64,000 nucleotides of DNA from Epiperipatus broadwayi (lineage: Eukaryota; Onychophora; Udeonychophora; Euonychophora; Peripatidae), in NCBI GenBank assembly GCA_028023455.1, contig JAQFVV010006451.1:1165501-1229500 (forward strand). Direction: 5' to 3'. Of this stretch, positions 10,447 through 23,937 are shown piece after piece. The notes under the pieces are model-generated. The model saw only the letters and a program-made list of their open reading frames with translations. It was not told the origin of the DNA and made no database searches. Both the position numbers and the translations under genes were made by a program. The number at the start of each line of letters is the position of its first letter. Position 1 is the first letter of the stretch.

Positions 10447-10770
10447 TATAATTGAAATAATATTTTTAACGGTTTATAAATAATTACAAACAATCTTAAA
10501 ATCTGCAAAAGTACTTTCGGTTACTTTCTAACCTGCCTCAACTGCCATTAAATTCAAAAACCAAAAACGGAAGCAAACGTCATCAATTCAAATTCCACTA
10601 ATCTCGTATTTTAATGTTAGAAGCTTGTCGATTAAAATACGAGATTCGTGGAATTTGAATTGATGACGTTTGCTTCCGCTTTTGGTTTTTGAATTTAATG
10701 GCAGTTGAGGCAGGTTAGAAAGTAACCAAAAGTACTTCTGAAACCATTAAAAATATTATTTCAATTATAA
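10447..10770. mobile_element. Foldback/MITE with ~150-bp near-perfect arms
   Basis: From ttataattgaaataat at 10447 and its complement ending at 10770, the arms pair almost to the centre (about 10612-10632), including aattcaaaaaccaaaaacgg. The left arm has an extra ~30 bp at 10470-10502. It lies next to a PLE-A arm pair, between that and the family repeat at 10824. It encodes nothing and the superfamily is not determined. Confidence 0.75.
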
Positions 10771-10860
10771 TTACAATATTGTTTTTAATTAACGGATATT
10801 TTATTTATTTTATATATATATATACAACTAAAACACCATCATCACAAACCTTCAGGGAAA

Positions 10861-11830
10861 CAATAGTGAATAATAATTAAAATGTGATTACAGAAAATTT
10901 GACTCTTATAGATTAAATTGCTGCAATGAATACTGACAAATAATATTCAAGTGATAAACAGAAAATTGTGACCTGTATCACCAAAGAGTACTAATTTGCA
11001 ATAAGTCTTTGGGATATTCATATGATTCAAGAATATGGTGTAATGAAAATTGCAACTCTATCAAAAAATGATAATACACATCTTTAAAAAAAATTGCATT
11101 AATGATGATACCATGTGTTTAATTGAAAATTATTAACTTATTAATCTCTAAGTTTTAAGTTTGTTATGCTAAGAATGATATGATAATCTCTACTAGCCTA
11201 ATAAATGATTAACAGTAATCACTTATGTATTTTTTTGAAATTAATGGTGTGAATTGTGAGTACAGAAAGTTGGACAATTGTATATCAAAATATAAAAATA
11301 ACTCACCCAAGCTTTATAAAATATTGCCTGTACAACATGCAATGCATCTTGAGATTAAGTATCTTTTTCAGATGTCATTGTTTATATGTTTCAAGAATCC
11401 TATGATGGAATGAGAATATTAAATATATCTAAAAGTGATATGAATTGTTAAAAAAAGAATGAAGTTGGATTAATGTTGTCATGTATTTATGTCTAATTAA
11501 AAAAAAAGATATACTAATATTTGAGTAAGTTAAAACTCAGAACAGCATTAAGAATGATATAATATTTTTTAGTTTAATAAATGAATAATAATAATCATTA
11601 ATGCATTTATCTAAAATAGATCATGCCAAAGATGTGAATACAGGAAGTTTGATGCTTGTAGATAGAATAACATAATTTAACATTGATGATAAACATGTTT
11701 ATCATATTGTGACTTGGACCAACTGAAGAGTGTTGATTCTGCATGAAATACCTTTGGGGTAATTTAACTTTTTCAAATGTTTTAATGATATATATGTATA
11801 CCAAGTTATATAAAAATTAAAAGATCTTGA
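10861..11830 (+). repeat. Old tandem repeat, ~360-375 bp period, three diverged units
   Basis: A block with tgtgaatacaggaagttt-like sequence, a preceding run resembling aataataatcattaatgcat, and a following taga-taaat segment recurs near 10865, 11215 and 11585. Two more units lie near 15185 and 15515. Divergence is high, so this is an old satellite or dimeric element. The short frames inside are not coding. Confidence 0.5.
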
Positions 11831-12149
11831 GGATTAATAGATAAGCGCAACTATATAATATGATTATGAAGAGGGTGTTGAATGTGTGTAAAATATAAAT
11901 ATTTTTTTCAGACAGCCAAAAATTTCAACCACCTTTATAATCTTTTATCAAATAACCAGCTTACAATCAATCTATTCACGTGTTTTGTAATAGAAGGGAT
12001 TTAACTTTCTAGCTTATGAATTAAAATCCCCACAAAATTGACTAGACAAATGAGTAAGGTATTCTCAATTAAAATCTGTATTGGAGAATTCAGAAGAGAT
12101 ATTTGATGTGCAATAGACTCCATAAGGCACCTCTGGATAAAACATTTAC

Positions 12150-12650
12150 AAGATATATACATAAACAAAAAACTCTGGAATAAACTTTATGATATACCAA
12201 TATATATATATATATAGCCACTTTATGGCATGTATGCCATTCTGAGTAACAACAATTAAAATCTAAAAACAAATTTTATTAAAGGCACACAACATTAACA
12301 TTCCCACATAAATGGCTAACTTCCCATAATTTATGCATATTACTACAATTATATTGTTTATTTAATGAGTTCCCTGTCATATTTATAAAATCAACAAATC
12401 TCATTCCCAACATTCCTTAATTTATTAATATTAACACAATTTTATTGCTTATGTAATAAGTTGCCTATTGGGAACATTAATGTTGTTTGGCTTTAATGAA
12501 ATTTATTTTTAAGTATTAATTTTAAAATGCTATTCAGGATGTTATAAACGTTGTAAGCTGGCTATGACTACTATTTATTTATGTTTGTATTGGTATATTA
12601 AATATTGTAGAATTTATTCTGGAGTTTTTTGTTTATTATATTTATATATT
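12150..12650. mobile_element. Old foldback, diverged arms
   Basis: The left arm (about 12150-12310) with aacaaaaaactctggaataa is inverted relative to the right arm (about 12465-12645) with ttattctggagttttttgtt. The inner parts share cattaatgtt blocks. The arms carry many differences. No coding sequence. Confidence 0.55.
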
Positions 12651-12659
12651 CTACATAGT

Positions 12660-14110
12660 TATAATAAAACTAGGTGTATAATGCAAAGGTCTCAAAATAA
12701 AAGACACTTTTTCTATTATTAATAATAGGCCCCAATTATTTTGTACATAACTTTTAATTTCATTATTTTAATATTCAAATTTTACAATATAATGCTTATT
12801 GTTGATCATGGTGCTAGAATGGATTAAAAATTATCCACACTTGAGTGGAAGGTGTTAGACACCACACTTTTGTACGAACAGTTGAAAAAATATTTAGACA
12901 TTAAAATTTGAAAAGTTGCATACTTGATTTGGTGTCAAAATTCAGATATTCCAAGTTTAGCTCAGTTGATGGTAGTAGATTGTTTTTGAAACACATTAGG
13001 GATGGTAATCTGATATTTTTACATTGTTGGATAGTTATAAATAATAGATTTTAACACAAATATTATACTATTATAGATCTGGTTAATTACACACATTAAA
13101 GATATAAAATACCAATTTGTTTTGCAAATACTACATTTGATAAATTGCTTGTTTATTTCAATTACTATTTAGTAATTCCACAAATAATTATTAATTATTT
13201 TATTAGATAGGAAATATTAAGATATCTTTTAATTCTTTAATTTCTGTATAACATTTCTAGTATTTTTGTTTAACATTTAATCATTTTCTACTAGTGAACA
13301 TGAGCTTATAATTTTAAAAACAACAATTGATCTCTATACTTTCAAATATATGATTACATCTATTGAAAATATATTATATTTTGACTCAATTGAGTCTTTT
13401 TATTTTGACTGCTACCTATATTTTACCAAATGTCATATATACAAGATATATAGTGCAGTTAATAATATATCTTTCTATCTAGAGAACATATTGATTCTAC
13501 AATTTATCCAAACCACTTTGAACACTATTCAGCAAAACGCTTTATTTGTACATATATACCAGCACCTAGTAATATTGATTCTAAATTTTCATTCAAAATG
13601 AGATGTATATGAATGTTAAATATGCTTTATTTTTTATAATTTTATTAAGACAGACCATTTTTTCTAATTTAAGAACTATCATTATAAAATTGTATTTTTG
13701 TGTTTACCCTAACAAATAATAATAAACGTAAAGTTTCAGAGAGTCTCTTATTTATATTCCTGGAAATACATATAGAAGTTTCTTAATATTTGTAAACCCT
13801 AATTTTGAAATTTTATTAAATTCTATTTTTTGTAATTTTGTAGAAAATAATAATAAAAATGATTTATTGCTTAGAAGTTTGTAAAAGGTTCAAGAATCAG
13901 AAGGGGCCATGTTGTACCACAACTCATGGATGCTGAATTCTAGTCTTCCATTCTCCCACTAAACCAGGAGGATAGGAATTGGTTTTATCCAGTGAATCTA
14001 TAACAAAAGCATTAGTATTGCAAACACTTTCAGAAAGGGTCATAAATAAAATATCTATTACAGTGGAATACAATTTAGTTTTGGAATATTTGAAACTTTT
14101 AAAAATATTT
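12660..14110. other. A+T-rich sequence with no assigned feature
   Basis: Nothing recognised. The 83-codon plus frame at 13350-13601 is rich in Ile, Tyr and Phe, as expected of random A+T-rich DNA. Confidence 0.4.
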
Positions 14111-14115
14111 GATAT

Positions 14116-14249
14116 AAAATGTGGAACGAGTCTTGCATTGGTGGTCAAGAGGTCAGTGCGACTGCCTTGCACTTGCAGGCAGTTGCCCGGGTTGTGGGTT
14201 CACGTCCCGACCGATGCTATGACATTTAAAAAAAAATGTGGAACGAGTC
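14116..14249 (+). mobile_element. tRNA-derived short SINE (copy 2) with 17-bp target-site duplication
   Basis: The insert (14133-14232, 100 bp) is a tRNA-like body with A box TGGTCAAGAGG, B box GGGTTCACGTCC and the ending CCGATGCTATGACATTT plus A9. It is flanked by aaaatgtggaacgagtc at 14116-14132 and 14233-14249, a perfect 17-bp duplication. The element is little more than a tRNA and a tail, with no LINE-like 3' body. The duplication proves target-primed retroposition. Which LINE mobilises it cannot be told. Confidence 0.88.
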
Positions 14250-14634
14250 AAATTTAAGACTTGCAACTTATATGTACTGTAAGACTTATTATTATAACAA
14301 TTATTAGTTTTAGATAATAATCAGAAAGATACCATTTTATTTATTTTTTCTCACTTAAATGAAAAATTGTTAAATAAATTTGACATAATTACATGAAAGT
14401 ATTCAGCGTCAAGGAATGTTAATTACAAATAATATAACATTTTATTAGCATTTTCTTTTGTTTACATTTCTAAAAAAATAATGGTAATAAACATTTAGGA
14501 CATGCTTACATATATATACTGTTTTATTATATATATATACAATAGATTATAGGTAATTCAAATAATATTATAAGAACACCTCTGCTAATTTGAAATTTGT
14601 TCTTACAGTCTTCATTGTTTAATTTACTTATCTT

Positions 14635-14902
14635 TGTAATTATAATTATGCACTCTTTCACATATGATAGTGAAACTGTGGTTATTTAATCTTTAAGATT
14701 TTATAAGCTTAGCACTTTCGGGGATGTAAGCCTTAAAAATGATAACTCTGTTATAAGTTGTTACTCATTTATCATTTTTAAAGCTATGATTATGAGATCC
14801 AAAGTTACATCCTGAAAGCACTAATCTTATAAAATCTTAAAGATTAAATAACCACAGCTTCACTAAAATATGCAAAAGAGTGCATAATTATAATTGCAAT
14901 TT
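14635..14902. mobile_element. Foldback with PLE-type GAAAGTGCT end
   Basis: Arms (14637-14730 and 14808-14902) carry aattataattatgcactct and its complement, and tctttaagattttataagct on the inner side. The inner edge on the minus strand reads CCGAAAGTGCTAAGC, the same ending as the PLE-like foldback at 34012-34565. The CTGANGA part is lost. Probably a decayed PLE terminal pair. Confidence 0.65.
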
Positions 14903-15039
14903 TAATAGTGAAGAAAAAAGATTACATATCTACTTATCTTTGAGATTTTTGATGATAAAATAAAGTTTCATTTTTCATTTGAGTATAATAGACATTGATA
15001 TTAGAGGGTATTAAATTGATGTATCTAACACTTTGGAGG

Positions 15040-15620
15040 TTTATCTCCCCAATTGTTGCATACATACATATGTATATGAAATTGAATTATTCCATATGTT
15101 TATGTTTAATTACAAAACATATATTAATCTTCAAATGAGGTTTAAAGTTTCCATCTTACCTAAGAATAATATCAAGTTTTAACAAATGATTAGTAATAAT
15201 CATTAATGCCTTTATTTGAAGTGATTGGCATCAAAATTGTGAATGCAAGAAGTTTTACATATATATATATATATATCAGTGTAGTAATTTAATATTATTA
15301 TGAAATACATCTTGGGATCATATTTTTATTTATATGTTTCAAGAATGTGTGGTAAAGTGGATGTTTTGAATACATCTAAAAAGACATTACACATTGAATA
15401 AAAAGAAAGAGGAAATTGTGTTACTCCATGTGTTTATATTTAACTAAAAAACTGATATTTTAATCTTTAATTGAGATTTAAAATTGATATTTGTACTAGA
15501 GATGATCTCTAGTTTAATAAATGAATAGTAAGGCATTTATTTGGAATGGTTGCTGTCAAAGTTATAAGAAAATGTTACATTTATAAATTACTATGAAATA
15601 TATAAAGGTTTATTGTTTTT
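15040..15620 (+). repeat. Old ~335-bp tandem repeat related to 10861-11830
   Basis: Two diverged units start near 15185 and 15515 with aataatcattaatgcctttat- and gaatagtaaggcatttat-like blocks, followed by a tggcatca/gctgtcaa and aagttttaca segment. They match the units at 10861-11830. Confidence 0.42.
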
Positions 15621-16199
15621 CAATGTTATTTTTATTGATGGTATATATATAGTTATGATTCTGAGACTAGTTTGAGAATTGACATTAATGAAAGATAAAA
15701 GTATTTTTCTTTTGCCGTATGTATATAATTAAAGTTTATAAATATATACATTTGAGTGTATAATTTTCATGCAAATAAATATATTTTCAATACTTGTGCG
15801 ATGTATTCTCACATGGTAGGTATGGATAACTGATTTATATATTTAAATTCTGTCAGTAATGAAATTTAGTAATTATATAAATACCAACAAGTCAAATGAA
15901 AGAAAAAATAAGTCAAAATAAATTAACGAGAGTAATAATTAATTAACATTTATTAATCTTTGAACAACATAACATCTATATAAAAAAAAGTTAACATTTT
16001 AAGTATTTACAAAATCTCTTCAGCTGATAAGTATTTTCAGTTCTCACTAATGTTTATCGTTAACTATATTCTGACTCAGTCAATATTATTTTTAAATCTA
16101 GTTTATTATATTCACAAGTTGATTGATATTCACAGTTCTTTTTCTAATCAATCCTATAGAGCCCATCAGGTGTATGATAATAAAATAAGATTTGTGTGA

Positions 16200-17206
16200 T
16201 CTGATTGTTGTCCTAACAAGCTATTGGCACCTACAGAAGCTCAATCTCTGGATCAATTCCTTCATGGTGGAAAAAGTTTTCTACCACTGTTCAGACAGCT
16301 TTCCCTTCTAGATCATTTTCACTCCAGTCAAATATATAATGACAGCACAAAACACTAAAGCACTAATAGCACCAGGAACATTGCAGGAAAAAAAATCTTG
16401 CTCCTTTCACATATTTACACATACACATCTTTTTATATCTAGTAATCCTGATTTTATTAGAGATTACAATCTACTTTTCTTTTTCTTATCATTTTCTGTT
16501 TCTGTCACAAATTTCCTATGATAAACATCACTCTATTTCCCACATATTTTTATTTGTGCAGCTGTCTTTCCTTTTACTACAATTAGTTTTTTCAGTCTCC
16601 ATTCTTTAAGCAATTTTCTTCATCATTTTACTTAATCAGTTTTACACATTTGATCTCTGCTTATATATACAATGTTATCTTTTTCACAAATATTTAATGA
16701 AATATATGTTCACTAGTTTAATTATCATTTCACATTTACTTTCTTTAAGCAATCTACTTCCGTTGTTCTCTACTTAAAATAACATCTCTGTAATTAAACT
16801 TTCTTTGTGTTTTTTTCTCTTTTGCATTTCTGGAGACATTGAATATGGCTTTCTACCTTATACATTATTAAACTTAATAAATCCATATTTTTAAACAAAT
16901 ACAACACCTCCCTCTACCCAGACCCCCCCCCCCCCATTAACATTATCATACATAATCTTCTAATTTATTTTGTCTACACATTTCCAAAATGGGTCTGGGT
17001 GAATTTTTTTATCCATACATTCTGCTTCTGCCCGTTCTTCTAAAATTTATTTTGCACTCACTCTTTCTTCTATTATAGCCTGTCTATTTGGCTTTCCTAA
17101 ACATCTGCCTATAGGTTGCACATTTTCTCTTCTGTTCCTGATTTTATCACTCCAAAATTATCTATTATTTCATACCCTCTGACATGGTTTTTATGGCATC
17201 TATATT
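16200..17206. other. Pyrimidine-rich region downstream of the gypsy fragment
   Basis: The plus strand is T- and C-rich with C runs (14 C at about 16922-16935 and 10 C at 17217-17226). On the minus strand this would be the 3' part of the Ty3/gypsy element, but no LTR pair or protein block is recognised. Confidence 0.35.
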
Positions 17207-18260
17207 TTAAATCACTCCCCCCCCCCATAACATTACAATATGATTAGATAATATTTTTTCTGTTGTCTCTTTAATCCATGTTTTACATAAAACATCATGA
17301 ATCAACAATGCTGTTCTCACTTTAAACTTCTTTTTATCATAATTATTTTGGTGAGCTCCATTTTCTTTTGGGTAGATTAATAATAATTTCATTCTTAATC
17401 TCTTTCCAGTAACAGTTCTGCAGGTGTAGCTCGAGTTACTCTGCAAGACATTGAATGTTGCTGTAAAATCTCTTGTAAAGTATTTTGTAAATGTACATAT
17501 TTTTTTCAATTCATTTTTAACTTGTTGTACTGCCTTCTCCACAATGCCATTAATTTGGGATGGCATGGTGGGATGCTAATATGTTGAATTCCATTATCAG
17601 TAAAATATTGCTTCAGAATATGACTAGTGAAACTTGTTACATTATCTGAAACTATAGTTTTTCTGTACTTTATGTATTGAAAAAACTTGCTTAAAACATT
17701 TTATTGTTTCCTCTGCACTTGTATTTTTTACTTCATGACATTCTGCCCATATTCATTATGCATCTACTATTATTAAAATCACTTTTGCTGTGATTGCCCC
17801 TATATGGTCTATATGAAGTATCTCCCATAGTCTGTTTGTCTTTGGCCATGCTGTATAATTCTTTGTCAGGAGTGCAATCTCTGTTTGACATACAACACAC
17901 ATTTTTATGCATTTTCAATGTCTGCATTTATTTTTGGCCACCAGTTGCAGCTACATGACAAAGTTTTTTTGGTTTCACAACAACTGGGTGACCTCCATGC
18001 AACAATTCTAAAACTCGATTTCTCCCTGCAAGTGGTATTACTGTTTTATCCCTATTACTATACAACCCTTACACACTGATAACTTTTCCCTGTTAACCCA
18101 GCACCCTTGAGCCAAATAACTTGATTTTGATTTTGACCAACTTTTTCATCCATTTCATTAATATTTGGTATCTGTGGTTATCTTTTATCCATTTTTCAAC
18201 TGTTATACTGTTTATTCACAATTGGGTTTTCTGTTTTAGGCAATGTTTCTATTAAAATTT
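17207..18260 (-). pseudogene. Ty3/gypsy-type pol fragment: H2C2 zinc-binding domain and integrase core
   Basis: Minus-strand frames give, in order: an HGGHP block with a CVVCQ-like pair (H2C2 domain, about 17890-18020), LHIDHIGAI followed by ILIIVDA and IWAE (first catalytic region, about 17740-17830), a VSDN-like block (about 17640-17660), and NGIVEKAVQQVKNELKK (about 17500-17560, catalytic Glu region), then a GKRLRMKL block. The 119-residue frame at 17207-17566 holds the last part. Several frameshifts and stops separate the pieces. No gag, protease, RT or LTR was recognised nearby, so this is a dead internal fragment of an LTR retrotransposon. Confidence 0.78.
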
Positions 18261-18269
18261 TCACTGTTG

Positions 18270-20730
18270 AATCTGTTTTAGCTGTGATGTAATATATATG
18301 AAGGATATTGACACAACCTTGGATTTAATTTAACAATTGGAGTTAGAATGCTGGCTGATTATGGGCTTCATGATCCAGAAGGAAGTTATTTGGTGACTTC
18401 TTAGCAACTCATTCTGGTGACTTTAACTGCTTGCAGAGGTTTCTTTAATTCATGGTGAGAGCAAAAAAATGTTCATGGAAAATGATGAATACAGACATCC
18501 AGTGAAGACCAAAGTCATTTTTTCTCAATTCTGCCTATTTATATATATACAATTACTAATTTTCAAAGCATTTTTTATATAATTAACCAAATCAGGAATT
18601 ATTTTAATCACCCACATTTACAAAATTCTTTAGATAAAAAAACCAACATATTACTTGCATAAATATTAGTTATCTTAATTCCTAAAAAAACATGTTTAAT
18701 ATAAATTTTATTAAAATTATAAATATTTGTAGAGCATGCAACAAAACTTAATAATAGAAACCAGTTTTTAAATATTTTTCCTTAACACTGAGATAAACGA
18801 TTTTATCTTTTTTTTATTATTCTGATTCTTTAGTTATACTTAATTAAACTTTCTTTCTCTCATCCAACTTATTAAAAATAAATTTATTTAATTGAAATAA
18901 ATGATTTTCATTTTATTTTTAAAACTAAATTTAAAATTAACATGGGTTTATTTTAAGCACATATATCTTTCAATGCATATATATGCCTATAATAGAAATC
19001 TAATTAATCCAACTCCTGATTGCCAGGTTCTATTTTTTTAAATTATAAATTGAGATAGACATATTGAATGTTTCTAATAGTGTGATACAACAATGTACAC
19101 ATTATTATTTTTTTATTGATGTTAATAGATAAAATTTTGATAATAGCTCTTTTTTTTTTGCTTCAAGTTAATGTATCTTAAATATAGAACTTATAAATTA
19201 ATTAGTTGTTATCAAGATAAGATGGAATATTTTATAGAAGCAAATGTTTTCTGTTGGTGGATTAAACTCTATTTAAAACTTAATCCATGTTATACAGATT
19301 ACGAAAAACACTACAGAGAACAACTTGCACATGGTGTTTCCCATAAAGATGATATTCAGATAGAAGAATAGTTGTGAAAAAGATCATAATTGCTATAATA
19401 TTTACAGATAGAATGTCAATGCTGAATGTTAAAAAGAGATCGCATTAATTTCTTTAATGTTGTGAGTAAAGAGTATATTCTCTTTTTAAAATAATCTGTT
19501 GCATCTAGAATAATATTATTTATTATTCTATAAATTCTAGTCTAATGTATGACTAATAAAAGCTATTAATATTCTATCATATCTTGCATTTTTAAACTGC
19601 GTGAAGTTTTAAATTGTGTGTGTTTACATATATATGTATAAGTATACATTTTACTTACTTCTGACAAGGTTAAATTTAACTGGTTGTAAATATAATAATC
19701 CTAGTATTTTAAAACATTATGCTGTTTTAAAATGACATTTATTTTATTAACTTCTGAAATGATGTAAGATAATTAATTTTTAACTTCAACAATAAATCCA
19801 TCTTTTATAATTCATGATTTAATTCGTAATAACACTTCACATTTGCATCAATACTAATTATAAAGATTTTCACGTTCTTGTCAAAATTTAATACTTTAGA
19901 CAATTGATTTCTTATTCTTAATATATTGATATTTAGTTTTATCACATTCTTTTTTTTAAATGCCATAAAAATGATTTAATTTGTGAATTGATACACTAAG
20001 AACATCACTGTTTCGCCATAAGACACTTGCAGACTGTCTGGGTTGAGAATTTAGATAAATGTATTTAGCATAAAGTGTTGAAAAAGTTGAAAAATTTACT
20101 AGCTTATTTTATCTAAAACAGCTTTTTAAAAATATAATGCATATATACATAAAAATATAATTTAATAATTACACATTTATATAAACTCTGTGTACATACA
20201 TAATGAACCATATGTTTGTCTATGTGTGTGTGTGTAATTCAATAATATGTAAGATAAATGGAAGCAGTCTACTTTTTTGCGGGCTCTCAATGTACGTGTA
20301 AGACCATTTTTTTTTGTCAGAAAAGCTGTAAAAATAAACAATAATTTATTCTTAAAGCACCAAAAGTTCTAAGGTATATATTTTATGACTTATTATGAAA
20401 TTCATAGTGAAATCAAACTCAACCCAGATGTAAACACTGTATTATTATTGAAACTCATAGCCAATAATAATAATTACGTTTCATTTAATTTGAGTTTGAG
20501 TATGAAACTGGCTTCCATAATATCAAAAAATTATGCATGGGAATAAATAAATAATCTCTTTATTTTTTCCGTTTTTTTTTTTTTTTGACAAAGAGAAAAT
20601 AGGCCTTATAATTATATTGATGTAATATTGAAATATTGTCTGTTTCTATTTGCCTTACACACACACGCATATATATATATATTAAAACAAAATAAATGTC
20701 CGCTAATATTAATAATACAATAACGAAACT
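18270..20730. other. A+T-rich sequence, no assigned gene
   Basis: The only frame that caught the eye is 66 codons at 19171-19371 (plus), with a charged C-terminus DYEKHYREQLAHGVSHKDD. It has no recognised family, splice context or homologue in the window. A poly-T run near 20570-20586 and short TA tracts are present. Confidence 0.35.
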
Positions 20731-20732
20731 TA

Positions 20733-20901
20733 AATATATTCCAAACAACGGTAAACAATTTATAATATTATATAAATAAAAACTCATAAAGAAATATTTT
20801 TGATTATATTCATAATCATTTTCAACTCAACTTTCAAAATGGAATCATGAGTTTTTATTTATATAATATTATAAATTGTTTACCGTTGTTTGGAATATAT
20901 A
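20733..20901. repeat. Foldback hairpin with 53-bp near-perfect arms
   Basis: The left arm (20733-20787) contains ccaaacaacggtaaacaatt, and the right arm (20848-20901) is its complement. About 60 bp separates them. It is too short for coding; probably a small MITE. Confidence 0.72.
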
Positions 20902-22076
20902 TATATATACGTAAGTGCATTCGCAAATGATAATGACCTTCTAATATAATACTGATAGTTAGTATATTTCCATGTAATTCCATCATGTAGGATTTAAACT
21001 TTTTAAACTTGAATTTTTTTTAGCTAGCTGAAGATATCCAAGCATGCTTAGAATTTTTTAAAAATCAAATATTAATCCAAACAATTATTGATAATAATGA
21101 CTATCTTTCTCATTAAACTAAAACTGAAAAAAAATCTTGATTTTATTCGAAAATTTTCACCTACTTAAAATAGTTCCACGTTTTGATCAGATTTAAGCCC
21201 TAGACTGTTGATATGATAAATGATTGTACTAATCATTGCACCTTAGTTATTTTTTTATATATATAATCTTATAAATAAATTAAATATAACTTCAGACAAA
21301 CCCAAGCAGATAATTAAAATATGATTCATTAAAATTAACAGTGGCAATTAAGAGTTGCAGTAATAAAAACAAAATTGATTTCGATGAGAATAACTTCTTA
21401 AAACAAATTCATTTATATAAATATCATCATTATCATCATTTTCAACTATCATCGATCCACTGCAGGATAAAAATTTCTCCAAGTTCATCCATATTTTCCA
21501 ATCTCTAGCTTTTCTTCTCTACATTATCCCTCAACCTTCCTTATTTCATCCATCCTTCTCACACATGGTCTCTTCCTTCATCTTTTATAATAATTTGAAA
21601 TCCAGTTTAAGATTCCACTGCCCATCTATTATCATCTTTTGCAGCATTAAGTTCAACCTAACTCCACTTCAGTCTTTTAATTATTTCAATGAGAGTAGGA
21701 ACATCTGATTGTTCTCCCACCAATGTATTTTGTTTTCAATCCCTTTTTGTTACTCCTAACATATATCTCTCTATACTTTGTTGAATGGTTTGAAGTTTCT
21801 GTATTGCACTTCAGTTAAGTATTCAAGTTCCATATTCATAAGTAAGAAATGGTAACATACATTTATTAAAAGCCTTCCTCTTCTAACACATAGATAAATT
21901 TCCTTTTACTATTAAATTATTTCTAATTAAAGCACTCCTCTATGATAATTTCATCCATTACATTTTCATCTGTAGTAATAATCTAACCAAAATATTTGTA
22001 GCTGTTAACTTTTTCCAACTCATCATTATCAATCTTTATTTTCTTATTTTGAGAAAATCCATTGAATATTAGTCTT

Positions 22077-22487
22077 TTAAATGTTTACCTTTTGACCTAC
22101 TTTCTTACTTCCATCTGATATCTCTTGCACTATTTCCTGAATCTCTGAAAAGTTATTTGCAAAAACAACTACATCATCTGCAAAATCTAAATGACTTAAA
22201 TAATCTCCATTTACTTTTACTCCTTTAGCTATCCATTTTAATCCACAAAATACTTCTTGCAGCACTGTTGTAAAAAGTTTTAGAGATATGGAGTCACCTT
22301 GTCTTACACCCTTCTCAATGTTAACCTTCATAGTATCATTATGTAATTTAATTGTTGCTATTCCATTTTTATAAATATTCTTCAGAATATGACAATATCC
22401 TTGGTCTATACATTGATGATACAATGTTTTAATCACTGAGATAATGCTTAAAGAATCAAATGTCTTTTCATAATCTACAAATCCCAA
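22077..22487 (-). pseudogene. RTE reverse transcriptase core fragment
   Basis: This 136-codon open frame holds VDYEKTFD (residues 4-11, first catalytic Asp), RQGDSIS (62-68) and FADD (102-105, the catalytic pair). The sequence is strongly similar to the frame at 53601-54332. P is replaced by L after RQGDSIS. The reading frame breaks at both ends relative to a full RTE protein, so this is a remnant. Confidence 0.85.
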
Positions 22488-23400
22488 GCATATGGCAACT
22501 CATATTAATTGGCCTTTATTATAACTTCTCTCAATACATGGATATGATATACTGTACTAAAACCACTTTTAAATCCAACTTGTTCTTTTGGATGATTAAA
22601 ATCTAATGTTCTCTGTAGATGAGTTGTAATTACCTTGATGAAAATTTTGTATAAAACTGACAAAAGACCAATAGGTCTGTAATTTCTAATATCTTATTTA
22701 TCACCTTTTTAAAATATTAATACTGCATTATTTCATATATCTGGTACACCATTATCATTTAAATTTGGTATATAACTTTGCCAATTTTTTTTCTTTCTTC
22801 ACTAGCTGCTTTTAGTATATCAATTATAGTTCTATCATTACTTAGAGTTTTTCCCTTCATAAATTTAATTGCATGTCTCACTTCTTCATTTAAAATCCTA
22901 GCAGTTCAGAAATATAATAGATATAGGAGGCACTTGTTCTTTATTACTATATAATTCTTGATAGAACTCTTCTACACATGATGTTATCTCTCTTTTTAGT
23001 AATAGTTCCATCTTTCTTTTTATTGTAGAAATAAGTTTCATACCAATATCAAGATATTATTTTACACTCTTCAGCCTTTTATTCTCTTCTGTAACTTTCT
23101 TTGCTAGTTCATAATTATATTTTCTTATATCATTATCAACTCTTTTTGCATCACTTCACAAAATTTGAGCTATTCAACCCCTTCCTCCCTCCCCATGAAT
23201 CACATTTATATAGTTTCATATTCTTTATAAATTGTTTCGTCTCATTAAAAATTGCTACTCCTTTGTACCAGTTATCTTTGTTATAGTTTGTAAAAGTGTA
23301 TCACTTATTTTCCTACTGATTTTTTTTAAATCTGAATCATGTTAAAGCTCTGTTATTGGAATGTTTCTAAAGATTAGGAATATCAGCTGTGAATATTGTT

Positions 23401-23680
23401 TTTCTTAATAATTTTTTTCTTCTCTAGTTTTGCATTACCATGTATCTTACACCTCACTAATGAATGCTCACTGCCTGTTTGAACTTTTTTAAGAAAATTA
23501 CAATCTCAAATTACATATTTTCTGGTAATCTAAATCTACTGTTTTTCTTAATAATTTTTGTCTCTCTAGTTTTGCATTAACATGTATCTTGCACCTCACT
23601 AATGGATGATCACTTCCTGTTTTGAATTTATTAAGAACATTACAACCTCAAAATACATATTTTCTGTAAATCTAAATATA
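23401..23680 (-). repeat. Internal ~140-bp tandem duplication in the RTE endonuclease region
   Basis: Segment 23401-23540, with ctagttttgcatta and catgtatctt-cacctcacta, is repeated at about 23541-23680 with moderate differences. It probably arose after insertion, since the duplicate disrupts the endonuclease frame. Confidence 0.6.
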
Positions 23681-23937
23681 ATCCAATTCTGCTATTACTT
23701 CATTTGTTTACTTCCATATCCACTTTTGTAGAACATTTTTCTCAAAAAAGAATTTATAATATAAAGTTTTTTTTCTGTAAACTCTACAAGTCCATGACTT
23801 CTCTCATTTCTATCATCATAATCAAATTTACCTACATCACTTTCATCTTTCAATTATTTATCAAATTTATTAATATCTCCCATAACAATTTTTAAATGTT
23901 TTTTTTATTCTGATCAAAAGCTTTTTTGTACATCAAT

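Noticed and set aside
19171-19371. 66-codon plus frame as a small gene
   Set aside because: Slightly charged C-terminus, but no homologue, signal or splice context; expected by chance in this many frames.
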